Positions 1 to 7,516 of a stretch of 13,422 nucleotides of DNA are shown piece by piece; position 1 is the first letter of the stretch; every line of letters begins with the position of its first letter. The stretch lies in contig MAXR01000031.1 of assembly GCA_001751155.1 (NCBI GenBank), positions 5,499-18,920 on the forward strand, read 5' to 3'. The stretch is from Desulfuromonadales bacterium C00003068. GTDB lineage: Bacteria > Desulfobacterota > Desulfuromonadia > Desulfuromonadales > Desulfuromonadaceae. A program made the translations under genes and the position numbers. The notes under the pieces were generated by a model. That model was given only the letters and a program-made list of their open reading frames with translations, ran no database searches and had not been told where the DNA came from.

Positions 1-516
1 TTCACCCATCCGTACTGCGGTGCCGGAAGGGGAATCTTTTTTCTTGTTGTGATGCAGCTCGACAATCTCGACATCAAAGTCTTCACCGAGAATGTTAGCC
101 GCCTCTTTGAGCAGTTTAAAGCAGGCGTTAACACCAACACTCATGTTGGGTGCCAGCATAACCGCAATGTTACTGGTGATGTCAGCCAGTTGTTGTCGTT
201 GCTCGGGAGTGAAACCTGTTGAGCCGATCACCATCTTTTTACCCAGTTCAGCGCACACTTTGGCGTTGGCAAGGGTGACTTCAGGGAAGGTGAAGTCGAT
301 GAGGATATCGGCAGCAAGAAGTTCTTGCTCCAGTTTGTCACCGATGATCACGTCGAGAGCACCGCAACCAGCGATGAGGCCAGCATCTTGACCCACCATC
401 GGGTGACCAGCGCGCTCAATGGCAGCGGTGAGGGTGATCCCTTCCGCTTCCGTTACTGCCTTAATTAGGAAACCTCCCATGCGGCCAGCGGCACCAATTA
501 CAGCAATTTTCAACAT
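1..516 (-). CDS. dapB: 4-hydroxy-tetrahydrodipicolinate reductase (partial, N-terminal 172 residues)
   Basis: Cytoplasmic enzyme that reduces the DapA product with NAD(P)H to tetrahydrodipicolinate in the diaminopimelate/lysine pathway. The frame is open from the ATG at 516 to the window edge, so the C-terminus is missing and no stop is seen. The Rossmann motif GAAGRMG is at residues 8-14, the segment IGSTGFT at 97-103 and APNMSVGVN at 122-130. The catalytic signature HHNKKKDSPSGT is at 155-166, with H155 as the expected acid/base region and K159 as the expected catalytic lysine. The family is about 270 residues long, so about 100 are cut off. The start is preceded by AAAGGGAAG on the minus strand. 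It follows dapA by 96 bases, with a strong stem-loop between them. Identification is secure. Confidence 0.96.
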   Translation of the reverse strand, partial: MLKIAVIGAAGRMGGFLIKAVTEAEGITLTAAIERAGHPMVGQDAGLIAGCGALDVIIGDKLEQELLAADILIDFTFPEVTLANAKVCAELGKKMVIGSTGFTPEQRQQLADITSNIAVMLAPNMSVGVNACFKLLKEAANILGEDFDVEIVELHHNKKKDSPSGTAVRMGE

Positions 517-548
517 GATCTTCCCTTTCGCCAAGTGGCTAAATACAA

Positions 549-580
549 CCTATCCGAGTTCGCGGACGGACTCGGATAGG
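549..580 (-). terminator. Intrinsic-terminator-like stem-loop between dapA and dapB
   Basis: Perfect 11-bp inverted repeat (CCTATCCGAGT / ACTCGGATAGG) with a 10-base loop. On the minus strand it is followed by TTGTATTT, six T in eight bases, whereas the plus-strand side has no T-run. The orientation therefore fits a terminator or attenuator read by transcripts coming from dapA. dapB starts only 32 bases beyond it, so some read-through or an mRNA-processing/stability role is likely. Fold and orientation are seen; the function is inferred. Confidence 0.55.
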
Positions 581-612
581 TGGAGTGTGTCTTTATAAAA
601 TAGTGATTGGTG

Positions 613-1488
613 TTAAATCAAGCCGTAGGTTTTCATGACTGATTTAAGTTTCTCTAGGCTTGCAGGTTGCAGGTCAACCAATGGTTGACGAATCGTTTCG
701 CTGCAACGACCCATGAGTGATAAAGCCGTTTTAACTGGCACAGGGTTGGATTCGATAAACATAGCGTTATGGATATCGAGCATCTTCAAGTGCATGGCAC
801 GAGCATCATCCCAGCGGCCTTCGTTGATGGCAGTGACCATCGCTTTGACCTCTTTAGGCATGATGTTGGCGGTGACAGAGATGATCCCTTTTGCGCCACA
901 GGCCATAAGCGGTAAGGTGAGAAAATCGTCGCCAGAAAGCACGTCAATTTTGTCGCCCGCTTTAGAGATGATTTCACTCGCCTGTGTCACATCGCCAGAA
1001 GCTTCTTTTACGGCAACAATGTTGTCGATTTCAGCAAGGCGAATCGTTGTTTCAGCAACCATGTTCATACCAGTGCGCCCCGGTACGTTGTAAAGCACTT
1101 GAGGTAATGCAACCGCCTCAGCAATGGTTTTATAGTGTTGATATAAGCCCTCTTGCGAAGGTTTGTTGTAGTAAGGGCTGACAAGGAGAATGCCATCTGC
1201 ACCCATCTCTTTGGCGTGCAAGCTCATCTCAACCGCTTCAGCCGTTGAGTTTGATCCGGTTCCGGCAATAACAGGAACACGGCCATCTACTTGCTCGATA
1301 CAGGCGCGAACCACAAGGTCGTGCTCGTCGTAATTGAGTGTTGCCGACTCGCCAGTGGTGCCGCAAGGGACAATTACATCGGTGCCGCTCTCAATTTGGA
1401 ACTCCACCAATTGACGGAACTTATCTTCATTTACGGAGCCGTCCTCGTTAAACGGGGTAATAATGGCTACCATTGATCCTCTAATCAT
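613..1488 (-). CDS. dapA: 4-hydroxy-tetrahydrodipicolinate synthase
   Basis: Condenses pyruvate with aspartate semialdehyde, the first committed step of the diaminopimelate/lysine branch; a cytoplasmic (beta/alpha)8 class I aldolase. With the start at 1488 the protein has 291 residues and its catalytic residues fall at the same numbers as in the E. coli enzyme: T44-T45 in GTTGE, Y133 in YNVPGRTG, R138, and the Schiff-base K161 in VAVKEASGD. A start at 1512 would add eight residues (MVCLEEDT) and is rejected, because GAGGAGG sits 5 bases before the 1488 ATG. The gene lies 137 bases after the lipoprotein gene and 96 before dapB. lysA is not next to it, although I recall it there in Geobacter. 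Confidence 0.97.
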   Translation of the reverse strand: MIRGSMVAIITPFNEDGSVNEDKFRQLVEFQIESGTDVIVPCGTTGESATLNYDEHDLVVRACIEQVDGRVPVIAGTGSNSTAEAVEMSLHAKEMGADGILLVSPYYNKPSQEGLYQHYKTIAEAVALPQVLYNVPGRTGMNMVAETTIRLAEIDNIVAVKEASGDVTQASEIISKAGDKIDVLSGDDFLTLPLMACGAKGIISVTANIMPKEVKAMVTAINEGRWDDARAMHLKMLDIHNAMFIESNPVPVKTALSLMGRCSETIRQPLVDLQPASLEKLKSVMKTYGLI

Positions 1489-1493
1489 TGTGT

Positions 1494-1500
1494 CCTCCTC
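1494..1500 (-). promoter_or_regulatory. Ribosome binding site that fixes the dapA start
   Basis: GAGGAGG on the minus strand, 5 bases before the ATG at 1488. It decides between that start and an upstream in-frame start at 1512, which would place this Shine-Dalgarno inside the coding region. Confidence 0.85.
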
Positions 1501-1625
1501 AAGACAAACCAATCACGGTATAAAGCATCGAACGTGTCGCCTAGTGGCCACGCGTAGCGAAATAATAAATACAATCTTTAGCTGATAGCATAACTTTTGT
1601 TTAAAGTAAAGCGGCTAGCCGTCTG

Positions 1626-2399
1626 CTAAGGGCGTTTCGGCTCCACCTTCACTTCAGTTGAGAAGGTACTCTCAAGCTGTTGCTCGCCAATAGTGATCAC
1701 GCTGCGCAGGGAATAACTATACACAACATCATTTTTAACCGTTGAATCTTCGTAGTTAAGGCTGGTAAGCGGCGCATCGTTTAGGGGCGTCGCGGTAAAA
1801 TAGGTGTCTCCACTACGGCGATACAGGTTGTAACCGATTAATTGAACCCCTTGGCGTGTTTCGCTGGCTGCATCCCAACTGATTCGGGCTTGGCGATCAA
1901 GCCCTGTACCAACGAGATTCGCTGGCGAGTCGGGTGGTGTAAAACACGGCCGATGAACGAGTTTACTGGCACCATCTAGGCCCTCTGTCGTATAGGGGAT
2001 GATCTTGTAGCGGTAGCCCATCTCCTCTTCAACAGCATTATCCCATAAGTGGATACGGTTACTCTGGCGGTTGTTGCTGCGAAAGTAAGCCAAATCAATC
2101 TTACGATACAGATTTTTTGGTGGCCGACATTCGGGGCACCCTTTAGCGAGATCGTAATCCGATTTGTAGATGGCGAAGCCAGCAAGATTTGTTAAGGCTG
2201 TGCCGTCCTGATTATGGGTGGGAATCTTCCACGACAGCAGTAAGGCGTTGCCTTTTTGCTCCAAGGTGATCGAATCCGCCCCCTTGGGTAGGGTTTTGAG
2301 TAATGGTTGAACGGGGCCAACATTACCGCAACCTGTTAATGCCATAAGGAGTGCCAACGCTAAAATAGCTGCAAACTGAGAGACAACACGCTGGATCAT
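1626..2399 (-). CDS. Fibronectin type III-like lipoprotein
   Basis: Putative envelope lipoprotein of 257 residues. The signal peptide has R4, a hydrophobic core at about 9-20, and the lipobox LTGC with the lipidated cysteine at C24. G25 follows rather than Asp, which in enterobacteria would favour outer-membrane sorting. Two fibronectin-III-like beta-sandwich repeats are visible, at about 41-153 (core LLLSW, then GFAIYKSD) and about 164-253 (core ARISWDA, then GYNLYRR and [10 protein letters not shown]). A CPEC pair at 88-91 and C152 could form a disulfide or a small metal site. Its ATG overlaps the argH stop by 4 bases (ATGA), so translation is probably coupled. I recall a similar lipoprotein after argH in Geobacter. 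The binding partner is unknown and no enzymatic motif is seen. Confidence 0.85.
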   Translation of the reverse strand: MIQRVVSQFAAILALALLMALTGCGNVGPVQPLLKTLPKGADSITLEQKGNALLLSWKIPTHNQDGTALTNLAGFAIYKSDYDLAKGCPECRPPKNLYRKIDLAYFRSNNRQSNRIHLWDNAVEEEMGYRYKIIPYTTEGLDGASKLVHRPCFTPPDSPANLVGTGLDRQARISWDAASETRQGVQLIGYNLYRRSGDTYFTATPLNDAPLTSLNYEDSTVKNDVVYSYSLRSVITIGEQQLESTFSTEVKVEPKRP

Positions 2400-3781
2400 G
2401 AACCCTCCTCACGTTGGCTACGTGCCCGTTTGATCTCACGTTCGACGGCGCAGCGAGCGGTGCCACCTGTGGCACGGCGAGCATTGACAGAGGCCTCAAG
2501 GGTGACAAATTGGTAGATGTCTTCTTCAATCGATGGGCTGAATTGCTTAAATTCATCGATGGTGAGTTCCGGAATATCTTTGTTGTTCTCAATGCAGTAG
2601 CGCACTGTTTTGCCAACAATTTCGTGGGCATCACGGAAAGGGATCCCCTTAGTGACGCAGTAGTCGGCAACGTCGGTGGCGGTTGAGAAACCACGAGCCG
2701 CAGCGATGCGCATATTCTCAGCTTTGACATTCATTTGAGCGATCATGTCAGCGAAAATTTTCAAGCTACCCTTAACGGTGTCGATGGTATCGAAAAGCGG
2801 CTCTTTATCCTCTTGCATGTCTTTGTTGTAGGCCAGTGGTAGTGCCTTCATCAAGGTTAGCAGGCTGATGAGATTACCGTAAACTCGACCAGTTTTTCCC
2901 CGCACCAGTTCTGGCACGTCGGGGTTCTTTTTCTGCGGCATGATGGAGCTACCGGTGCAGAACGCATCGGTGAGTTCAATGAAGCTAAAATCAGCGCTCG
3001 ACCAGAGTACCAACTCTTCACTTAAGCGTGACAGGTGCATCATCAATGTTGCCGAAGCACCACAGAATTCGAGAGCGAAGTCACGATCAGATACCGAATC
3101 GAGGCTGTTACGGGTCACGCCATCAAAGCCAAGATCAGCGGCAACTGATTCCCGGTCGATAGGGAAGGTGGTTCCAGCTAGCGCACCAGCACCAAGAGGG
3201 AGTACGTTCATCCGTTTGAGGCAATCACTCATGCGACCACTATCGCGCACGAACATCTCATAGTAAGCGAGCATGTGGTGGGCAAAGAGCACCGGTTGCG
3301 CTGTTTGTAAGTGGGTGTAGCCCGGCATGATGGTGGTCAGATTGGCTTCCGCTTGACTGAGCAATGCCCCCTGAAGTTTATCCAAATAGTCGAGGATGGT
3401 TTTCATCTCATCGCGTAGATAAAGACGGATATCCACCGCGACCTGATCGTTACGTGAACGACCCGTATGTAGCTTGCCACCAACACTACCAATGCGCTCG
3501 ATGAGTCGGGCTTCGATGTTCATGTGGATATCTTCGAGAGCTACGGTAAACTCAATTTTTCCCGCTTCGATATCGACTAAAATACCATCAAGACCAGTGC
3601 AAATTTGCTCTGCCTCGTCGCTGCTGATGATCTGTTGACGACCTAGCATCCGCGCGTGGGCTTTAGAGCCTTGGATGTCGTAACGGAACATCCGTTGGTC
3701 AAAGTCGATGGACGCAGTGAATTCTTCAACAAATTTATCGGTAGGCTGGGTGAAACGACCACCCCAGAGTTTTTTACTCAT
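2396..3781 (-). CDS. argH: Argininosuccinate lyase
   Basis: Last step of arginine synthesis: cleaves argininosuccinate to arginine and fumarate. A cytoplasmic homotetramer of the fumarase/aspartase superfamily. The 461-residue length is typical. Family signatures seen are TGRSRND (107-112 region), [10 protein letters not shown] with the catalytic H157 at 154-163, and the mobile signature loop [12 protein letters not shown] at 277-288, which carries the catalytic serine. AAGGAG lies 7 bases before the ATG and overlaps the stop codon of the preceding nitrilase-like gene, 11 bases away. The argH stop in turn overlaps the lipoprotein start. This argues for one polycistronic, translationally coupled message. 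Confidence 0.98.
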   Translation of the reverse strand: MSKKLWGGRFTQPTDKFVEEFTASIDFDQRMFRYDIQGSKAHARMLGRQQIISSDEAEQICTGLDGILVDIEAGKIEFTVALEDIHMNIEARLIERIGSVGGKLHTGRSRNDQVAVDIRLYLRDEMKTILDYLDKLQGALLSQAEANLTTIMPGYTHLQTAQPVLFAHHMLAYYEMFVRDSGRMSDCLKRMNVLPLGAGALAGTTFPIDRESVAADLGFDGVTRNSLDSVSDRDFALEFCGASATLMMHLSRLSEELVLWSSADFSFIELTDAFCTGSSIMPQKKNPDVPELVRGKTGRVYGNLISLLTLMKALPLAYNKDMQEDKEPLFDTIDTVKGSLKIFADMIAQMNVKAENMRIAAARGFSTATDVADYCVTKGIPFRDAHEIVGKTVRYCIENNKDIPELTIDEFKQFSPSIEEDIYQFVTLEASVNARRATGGTARCAVEREIKRARSQREEGS

Positions 3782-3792
3782 GTTTGAGCTCC

Positions 3793-4944
3793 TTACAAAT
3801 GTGATAACGCATCGGGATTAAAGTTGATCGTTTGCCAGCCGTTTTGCGTTGTAGGTTTAAATATCGTGTGAACTTTAAGTGGCATTCGTGTTGTTCGTGG
3901 GTCGAACTCGTGAAATACCGGTAAATTAAAATAGTATAAACGGCTCTGTGCACCAAAGCGTAAGCGACAGACAGGCAGCCCTGAAAAATCGTCGATGGTA
4001 AATTCACCGAGTTGTCCTGTGGTCATCTTGTGGCTTTTGTGGATGAAAACCGACGAATGGCCAAAGGTGTCTTGGTCACCACAGTGGGGTAACGATTCGC
4101 GTGTGTCAGTGGCACTGTTGCAAAAGGTGGTAATCGTTTCGCGTACTCCGGGTGCTGCCGCCAGGTGCTCACCATAAAAACCGTTGATGACATCGCGAAA
4201 GGTATCATGTTCTGGCTTCGGGTTGCACTCAAGAATCGCTAAAAAATCAAGATGCTGGCGTGAACTGAAGAATAACTCGTTGGCGCGCTGAATCACGGTG
4301 GTGATATTGGAGTGATACATGGTGCGATAGATGTAGTCAAAACAGATCATCGCCATGAAGTTGAAGCCTGTGGGCTGGCTATGAAACAGCGGGAAAATCT
4401 TGCCATGATACAGATCGCGATGATCGAGACTCTCTTCGCCGGCAAAGGGGTGACTTTTGGCTTGGATAAAGACGCGTAAGGTGCCATCGCCCTCTTTAAT
4501 GGCAATGACAGCCCAATTGACGCGTAAGTGATCAATGTCACCGCAATCCTGATCGGTGGTGATCGATTTGAGCAGTTCGGCGTTATCGGCGCGATAGCGT
4601 TCGACGATGGTTTTGAACTGGTGCAGGGCGATGTGTTCCATCCCCAACATGGTGACCGTGTTGGCGCGAAAACGGCTGTCAATCAATTCAATGGCATCGT
4701 CGAGGTGGCAGCAGGGCAAGGTCGATTCAGGAAACAGTAAAAAATGGAGCTTTTTCAGGTTGCCGGGGCCTGTCGCAACCAGATCAAGGATCGATTGAAT
4801 CAACAGCCACTTTTTTTGCGTAATGGCCTCAGGGTCCAGTTCATCGTCAAAGCGAATATGATTCGGGATCTGGCTAATCATGCAATGGAGATGGTGGCCA
4901 AGAGGGTAGTTGAGGGTCACCGTTTTATCGACAATATGAAACAT
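3793..4944 (-). CDS. Divergent nitrilase-superfamily (carbon-nitrogen hydrolase-like) protein
   Basis: I do not recognise this 383-residue protein as a named family, but it carries the nitrilase-fold motifs in the right order. FPE at 71-73 ends a hydrophobic strand (LHFLLFPE), giving the candidate glutamate E73. [12 protein letters not shown] at 160-171 matches the K-x-H-x-x-PF-x-E pattern around the catalytic lysine, giving K163. FMAMICFDY at 196-204 matches the ICYD elbow around the nucleophile, giving C201. FGHSSVFI at 294-301 matches the late GxS-I strand. It is longer than typical nitrilases (about 260-330 residues), with an extended N-terminus and wide E-K spacing. No signal peptide or membrane span is seen. 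It starts 3 bases after the Nudix stop (TAG CCG ATG) and ends 11 bases before argH. An amidase or amide-condensing role is inferred only; the substrate is unknown. Confidence 0.72.
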   Translation of the reverse strand: MFHIVDKTVTLNYPLGHHLHCMISQIPNHIRFDDELDPEAITQKKWLLIQSILDLVATGPGNLKKLHFLLFPESTLPCCHLDDAIELIDSRFRANTVTMLGMEHIALHQFKTIVERYRADNAELLKSITTDQDCGDIDHLRVNWAVIAIKEGDGTLRVFIQAKSHPFAGEESLDHRDLYHGKIFPLFHSQPTGFNFMAMICFDYIYRTMYHSNITTVIQRANELFFSSRQHLDFLAILECNPKPEHDTFRDVINGFYGEHLAAAPGVRETITTFCNSATDTRESLPHCGDQDTFGHSSVFIHKSHKMTTGQLGEFTIDDFSGLPVCRLRFGAQSRLYYFNLPVFHEFDPRTTRMPLKVHTIFKPTTQNGWQTINFNPDALSHL

Positions 4945-4947
4945 CGG

Positions 4948-5451
4948 CTAACCCCGCTCGTCTGGCAGTGAACACACCCCAGGAATCTCACACTCAGCAT
5001 CGTCACCAGGCGGTTCGAGGTGGGGCCATACTTGCTCTGGGTAGATGAGGGCTAAAATATGGCGGCTACCAGGTGGAATGTCGAGGTCAGGCAGTTGTTC
5101 TGGCGCGAACCACACCGCTTCACTGAGCTCAGCGGGATTCGTTTGCAGTTCGAAAGTAAGTGGTGTGGCGCGATAATAGAGGATGATGTAGTGGTCGTTG
5201 TGAGCGCCGATAGCGAGATGCTCATAGACGTCAACGAGGGTATCGATGGAGACTGTTAGGCCGACCTCCTCTTCAACTTCACGGCATAACGCTTGTTTTA
5301 TCGCTTCGCCGTGGTCAATTTTCCCCCCAGGCATCACCCATTGACCAAAAAAAGGCGGAATGCTGCGCTTAGTGAGGAGGATACGTTGCTGAGCATCAAT
5401 GATGCAGGCAACAACGGAGGTTTTGATCTGCTTTTGTAGGGGATAAGCCAT
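4948..5451 (-). CDS. Nudix hydrolase
   Basis: Probable pyrophosphohydrolase acting on a nucleoside-diphosphate-linked compound; the substrate cannot be read from sequence. From the start at 5451 it has 167 residues. A complete Nudix box lies at residues 43-65: G-x5-E49-x7-R57-E58-V-E-E61-E62-V-G-L, with the metal-binding REVEEE core intact. It is preceded by the usual QWVMPGG strand. The frame stays open further upstream to a TTG at 5523, but AAGGTGG sits 5 bases before the ATG at 5451, and the upstream part lies inside a strong hairpin. I therefore use 5451. A middle ATG at 5502 is less likely. The tail (about 141-167) is proline- and acid-rich and contains two cysteines, C154 and C160. It follows argG and leads directly into the nitrilase-like gene. 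Confidence 0.9.
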   Translation of the reverse strand: MAYPLQKQIKTSVVACIIDAQQRILLTKRSIPPFFGQWVMPGGKIDHGEAIKQALCREVEEEVGLTVSIDTLVDVYEHLAIGAHNDHYIILYYRATPLTFELQTNPAELSEAVWFAPEQLPDLDIPPGSRHILALIYPEQVWPHLEPPGDDAECEIPGVCSLPDERG

Positions 5452-5456
5452 AAAGC

Positions 5457-5463
5457 CCACCTT
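5457..5463 (-). promoter_or_regulatory. Ribosome binding site supporting the downstream Nudix start
   Basis: AAGGTGG on the minus strand, 5 bases before the ATG at 5451, one mismatch from AAGGAGG. It favours the short 167-residue Nudix protein over longer versions that would start inside the stem-loop at 5499-5535. Confidence 0.6.
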
Positions 5464-5498
5464 GTGGTGTTGGGCAATAACGAAAGGTTTGAGAAACG

Positions 5499-5535
5499 CC
5501 ATCGCTGGAGTGTGTTCACACAACTCCAGCGATGG
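5499..5535 (-). promoter_or_regulatory. Long stem-loop between argG and the Nudix gene
   Basis: The outer arms CCATCGCTGGAG and CTCCAGCGATGG pair over 12 bp. After a one-base bulge, TGTG/CACA adds 4 bp closing on the tetraloop TGAA (minus strand). The following bases, CGTTTCTC, are only weakly T-rich, so a classical terminator is doubtful. It begins 25 bases after the argG stop and could act as a processing, stability or partial termination element separating argG from the downstream genes. The structure is seen; the role is inferred. Confidence 0.5.
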
Positions 5536-5560
5536 TTAATGGGTCGGTCTCTAGTGCAAT

Positions 5561-6778
5561 TTAACGCTTGTTGTTCATCATGGTGCGGATACGCAGGCGC
5601 AGAGCGTTGAGCTTGATAAAACCTTCTGCATCAGCTTGGTTGTACACTTCGTCGGCTTCAAATGTCGCAAAGTCGACATTAAACAGGCTGTTGGTATCGG
5701 AGTGACGACCAACAACGCGGCAGTGGCCTTTGTACAACTTGACGCGAGCTTTGCCGTTAACGGTTTTTTGAGTATCGTCGATGAGAGTTTGCAGAGCCTC
5801 GCGCTCAGGAGCGAACCAGAACCCGTTGTAAACCATCTCAGCATAACGAGGAACCAGTGAGTCACGCAGGTGCATCACTTCACGGTCCATAGTGATCGAC
5901 TCTACGCCGCGATGGGCTTCTTCGAGAATGGTGCCGCCCGGTGTTTCATAGACGCCACGACTCTTCATACCGACAAAACGGTTTTCCATTAGATCAACAC
6001 GGCCAATACCGTGCTTACCACCTAACTCGTTAAGTTTAGCGAGCAGGTTAGCAGGAGAAAGTTCCTCACCATTGACAGAGATTGGATCACCGTTTTTAAA
6101 CTCGAGATCAACATATTCAGCTTGATCTGGAGCATCTTCTGGAGCAACGGTGAGCACGTACATGTGTTCGGGAGCTTCTGCCCAAGGATCCTCAAGAACG
6201 TCGCCTTCAAACGAGATGTGCAGCAGGTTACGGTCACTACTCCAGGGGTTCTTCTTGCTGGTTGGTACTGGAATATTATGCTTCTTAGCATAGTTTTCTA
6301 GTGCGGTACGGCTGTTAAGATCCCACTCACGCCATGGCGCGATAACGGTAACGCTTGGGTCAAAGTGGTAGTAGCCGAGTTCAAAGCGAACTTGATCGTT
6401 GCCTTTACCTGTCGCACCATGAGAAACGGCATCCGCCCCTTCGGCAATGGCAATCTCCATCTGCTTTTTAGCGATGAGTGGACGAGCAATTGATGTGCCG
6501 AGGAAATAACGACCCTCGTAAATGGCGTTAGCACGGAACATTGGGAAGACGAAGTCACGGACAAACTCTTCACGTAGATCTTCGATAAAGCACTTGCTGG
6601 CGCCAGTATTCTTTGCTTTTTCAGGGATAAAATCAAGCTCTTCGCCTTGACCGAGGTCGGCAGCGAAAGCGATCACTTCACAACCATATTCTTCGCCCAA
6701 CCATTTGAGGATGATTGAGGTATCCAAACCGCCGGAATAGGCGAGTACCGCTTTTTTGATGGTTCCTTTTTTTTGCAT
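5561..6778 (-). CDS. argG: Argininosuccinate synthase
   Basis: Joins citrulline and aspartate with ATP to give argininosuccinate, the penultimate step of arginine synthesis; a cytoplasmic homotetramer. The 405-residue length matches the family's common bacterial type. The N-type ATP pyrophosphatase P-loop AYSGGLDTS is at residues 13-21. [15 protein letters not shown] and [15 protein letters not shown] match the characteristic second and third blocks. The start at 6778 has AAGGAG 6 bases upstream. Codons 2-4 form an uninterrupted run of eight A (CAA AAA AAA), noted separately. The gene stands 93 bases after the RDD gene, behind a palindrome and a TATAAT box that may give it its own promoter. 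Identification is secure. Confidence 0.98.
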   Translation of the reverse strand: MQKKGTIKKAVLAYSGGLDTSIILKWLGEEYGCEVIAFAADLGQGEELDFIPEKAKNTGASKCFIEDLREEFVRDFVFPMFRANAIYEGRYFLGTSIARPLIAKKQMEIAIAEGADAVSHGATGKGNDQVRFELGYYHFDPSVTVIAPWREWDLNSRTALENYAKKHNIPVPTSKKNPWSSDRNLLHISFEGDVLEDPWAEAPEHMYVLTVAPEDAPDQAEYVDLEFKNGDPISVNGEELSPANLLAKLNELGGKHGIGRVDLMENRFVGMKSRGVYETPGGTILEEAHRGVESITMDREVMHLRDSLVPRYAEMVYNGFWFAPEREALQTLIDDTQKTVNGKARVKLYKGHCRVVGRHSDTNSLFNVDFATFEADEVYNQADAEGFIKLNALRLRIRTMMNNKR

Positions 6779-6802
6779 GAGCGTCTCCTTGTGACAGATC
6801 GT

Positions 6803-6825
6803 ATTATAAGGTGGGCGTTGCCCAC
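6803..6825 (-). promoter_or_regulatory. TATAAT box beside a GC-rich palindrome, upstream of argG
   Basis: On the minus strand a perfect -10-like TATAAT (6803-6808) lies about 24 bases before the argG ATG. Two bases further upstream is the inverted repeat GTGGGC-AAC-GCCCAC (6811-6825). No convincing -35 exists 16-18 bases upstream (AATCGT or nearby), so an activator-dependent or operator-controlled promoter is as likely as chance. The palindrome alone, without a T-run, is a poor terminator. Confidence 0.35.
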
Positions 6826-6871
6826 ACGATTATCGATTGTTGGGGTTGCTAAAATTAATGTATTGGTGCGT

Positions 6872-7513
6872 TTAGAGTCGAATCACTTTCGTGCTTGCGA
6901 GTAGGTCGTGCAAGCCGCGTTTGTCACGGCGAAAGCCAACCATCAGGTAACCGATACACAGTAATAGATAGGAGATCATTTTACCAATGGTTTCGCGCAC
7001 AAAAGCTTGGCCATAACCGATCTCTGAGCCGTCATTGTGAATCACTTTTATCTGTAGTGCCATTTTCCCAGGTGTTTGTCCACCGTAACCTGTAAAAAAG
7101 ATGTAATAGAACAGAGTGACGATGATTCCCATTGCCATGATGAGCAGTTGCGATATCTCGTTGAAGGAGTAGTTGCTGGTTTCGATGAGGAAGCCAACAC
7201 CGAAGCCCATAACAAAAACGACGACATTGCAGAGGATGCTGTCGATCACAGCGGCAAGAACCCGTAGCCAAAATCCAGCAGGTTCCTCCTCCTCAGTTTG
7301 CACTGTGGCAGCGATTGGAGACACATAAGCAGGAATCTCAGCAGGAACGATCTCTTCTTTTGGTTCTGTCGCGAAGGACAGCGGTTCCACTGCTGGTGTC
7401 TCAAGGGTGAACTGCTGCGAACACTGAGGACAGGTTACTTTGCTTGGCAATGGTGGTAATGCGGCGTCACTGATCTCTTTGGTAAACTGACAGTGTGGGC
7501 ATAAAATGTTCAT
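6872..7513 (-). CDS. Zinc-ribbon (MJ0042-type) RDD-family membrane protein
   Basis: Membrane protein of unknown function, 213 residues. An N-terminal zinc ribbon of the MJ0042 type has C5-x2-C8 and C28-x2-C31. An acidic, proline-rich linker follows (about 40-78). The rest is an RDD domain: R84 and D91 in FWLRVLAAVID, hydrophobic spans at about 85-110, 121-141 and 176-193, and the conserved GGQTPGKMALQIKV segment at 144-157. The end, RRDKRGLHDLLASTKVI, is the usual RDD C-terminus. It starts 3 bases after the argF stop, with AAGGA overlapping that stop, so translation is coupled to argF. RDD proteins have been linked to ion/solute transport in some bacteria, but nothing here shows a substrate. 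I recall a comparable gene between argF and argG in Geobacter, not verified. Confidence 0.85.
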   Translation of the reverse strand: MNILCPHCQFTKEISDAALPPLPSKVTCPQCSQQFTLETPAVEPLSFATEPKEEIVPAEIPAYVSPIAATVQTEEEEPAGFWLRVLAAVIDSILCNVVVFVMGFGVGFLIETSNYSFNEISQLLIMAMGIIVTLFYYIFFTGYGGQTPGKMALQIKVIHNDGSEIGYGQAFVRETIGKMISYLLLCIGYLMVGFRRDKRGLHDLLASTKVIRL

Positions 7514-7516
7514 TGG

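Noticed and set aside
713-1093. Plus-strand frame of 126 codons opposite dapA
   Set aside because: Antisense shadow of a well-conserved gene, with no family resemblance. The same holds for other plus-strand frames opposite argH, argB, hslU and argF.
1489-1512. Longer dapA start adding eight residues
   Set aside because: The GAGGAGG Shine-Dalgarno lies within this extension, and catalytic residue numbering matches E. coli DapA only from the 1488 start.
1489-1625. Lysine riboswitch or T-box leader before dapA
   Set aside because: The 137 bases are too short for a lysine riboswitch, and no T-box sequence or large nested helices are visible.
1610-1625. CGGCTAGCCG palindrome after the lipoprotein stop as a terminator
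   Set aside because: It is self-complementary with no room for a loop, and the downstream T content is low.
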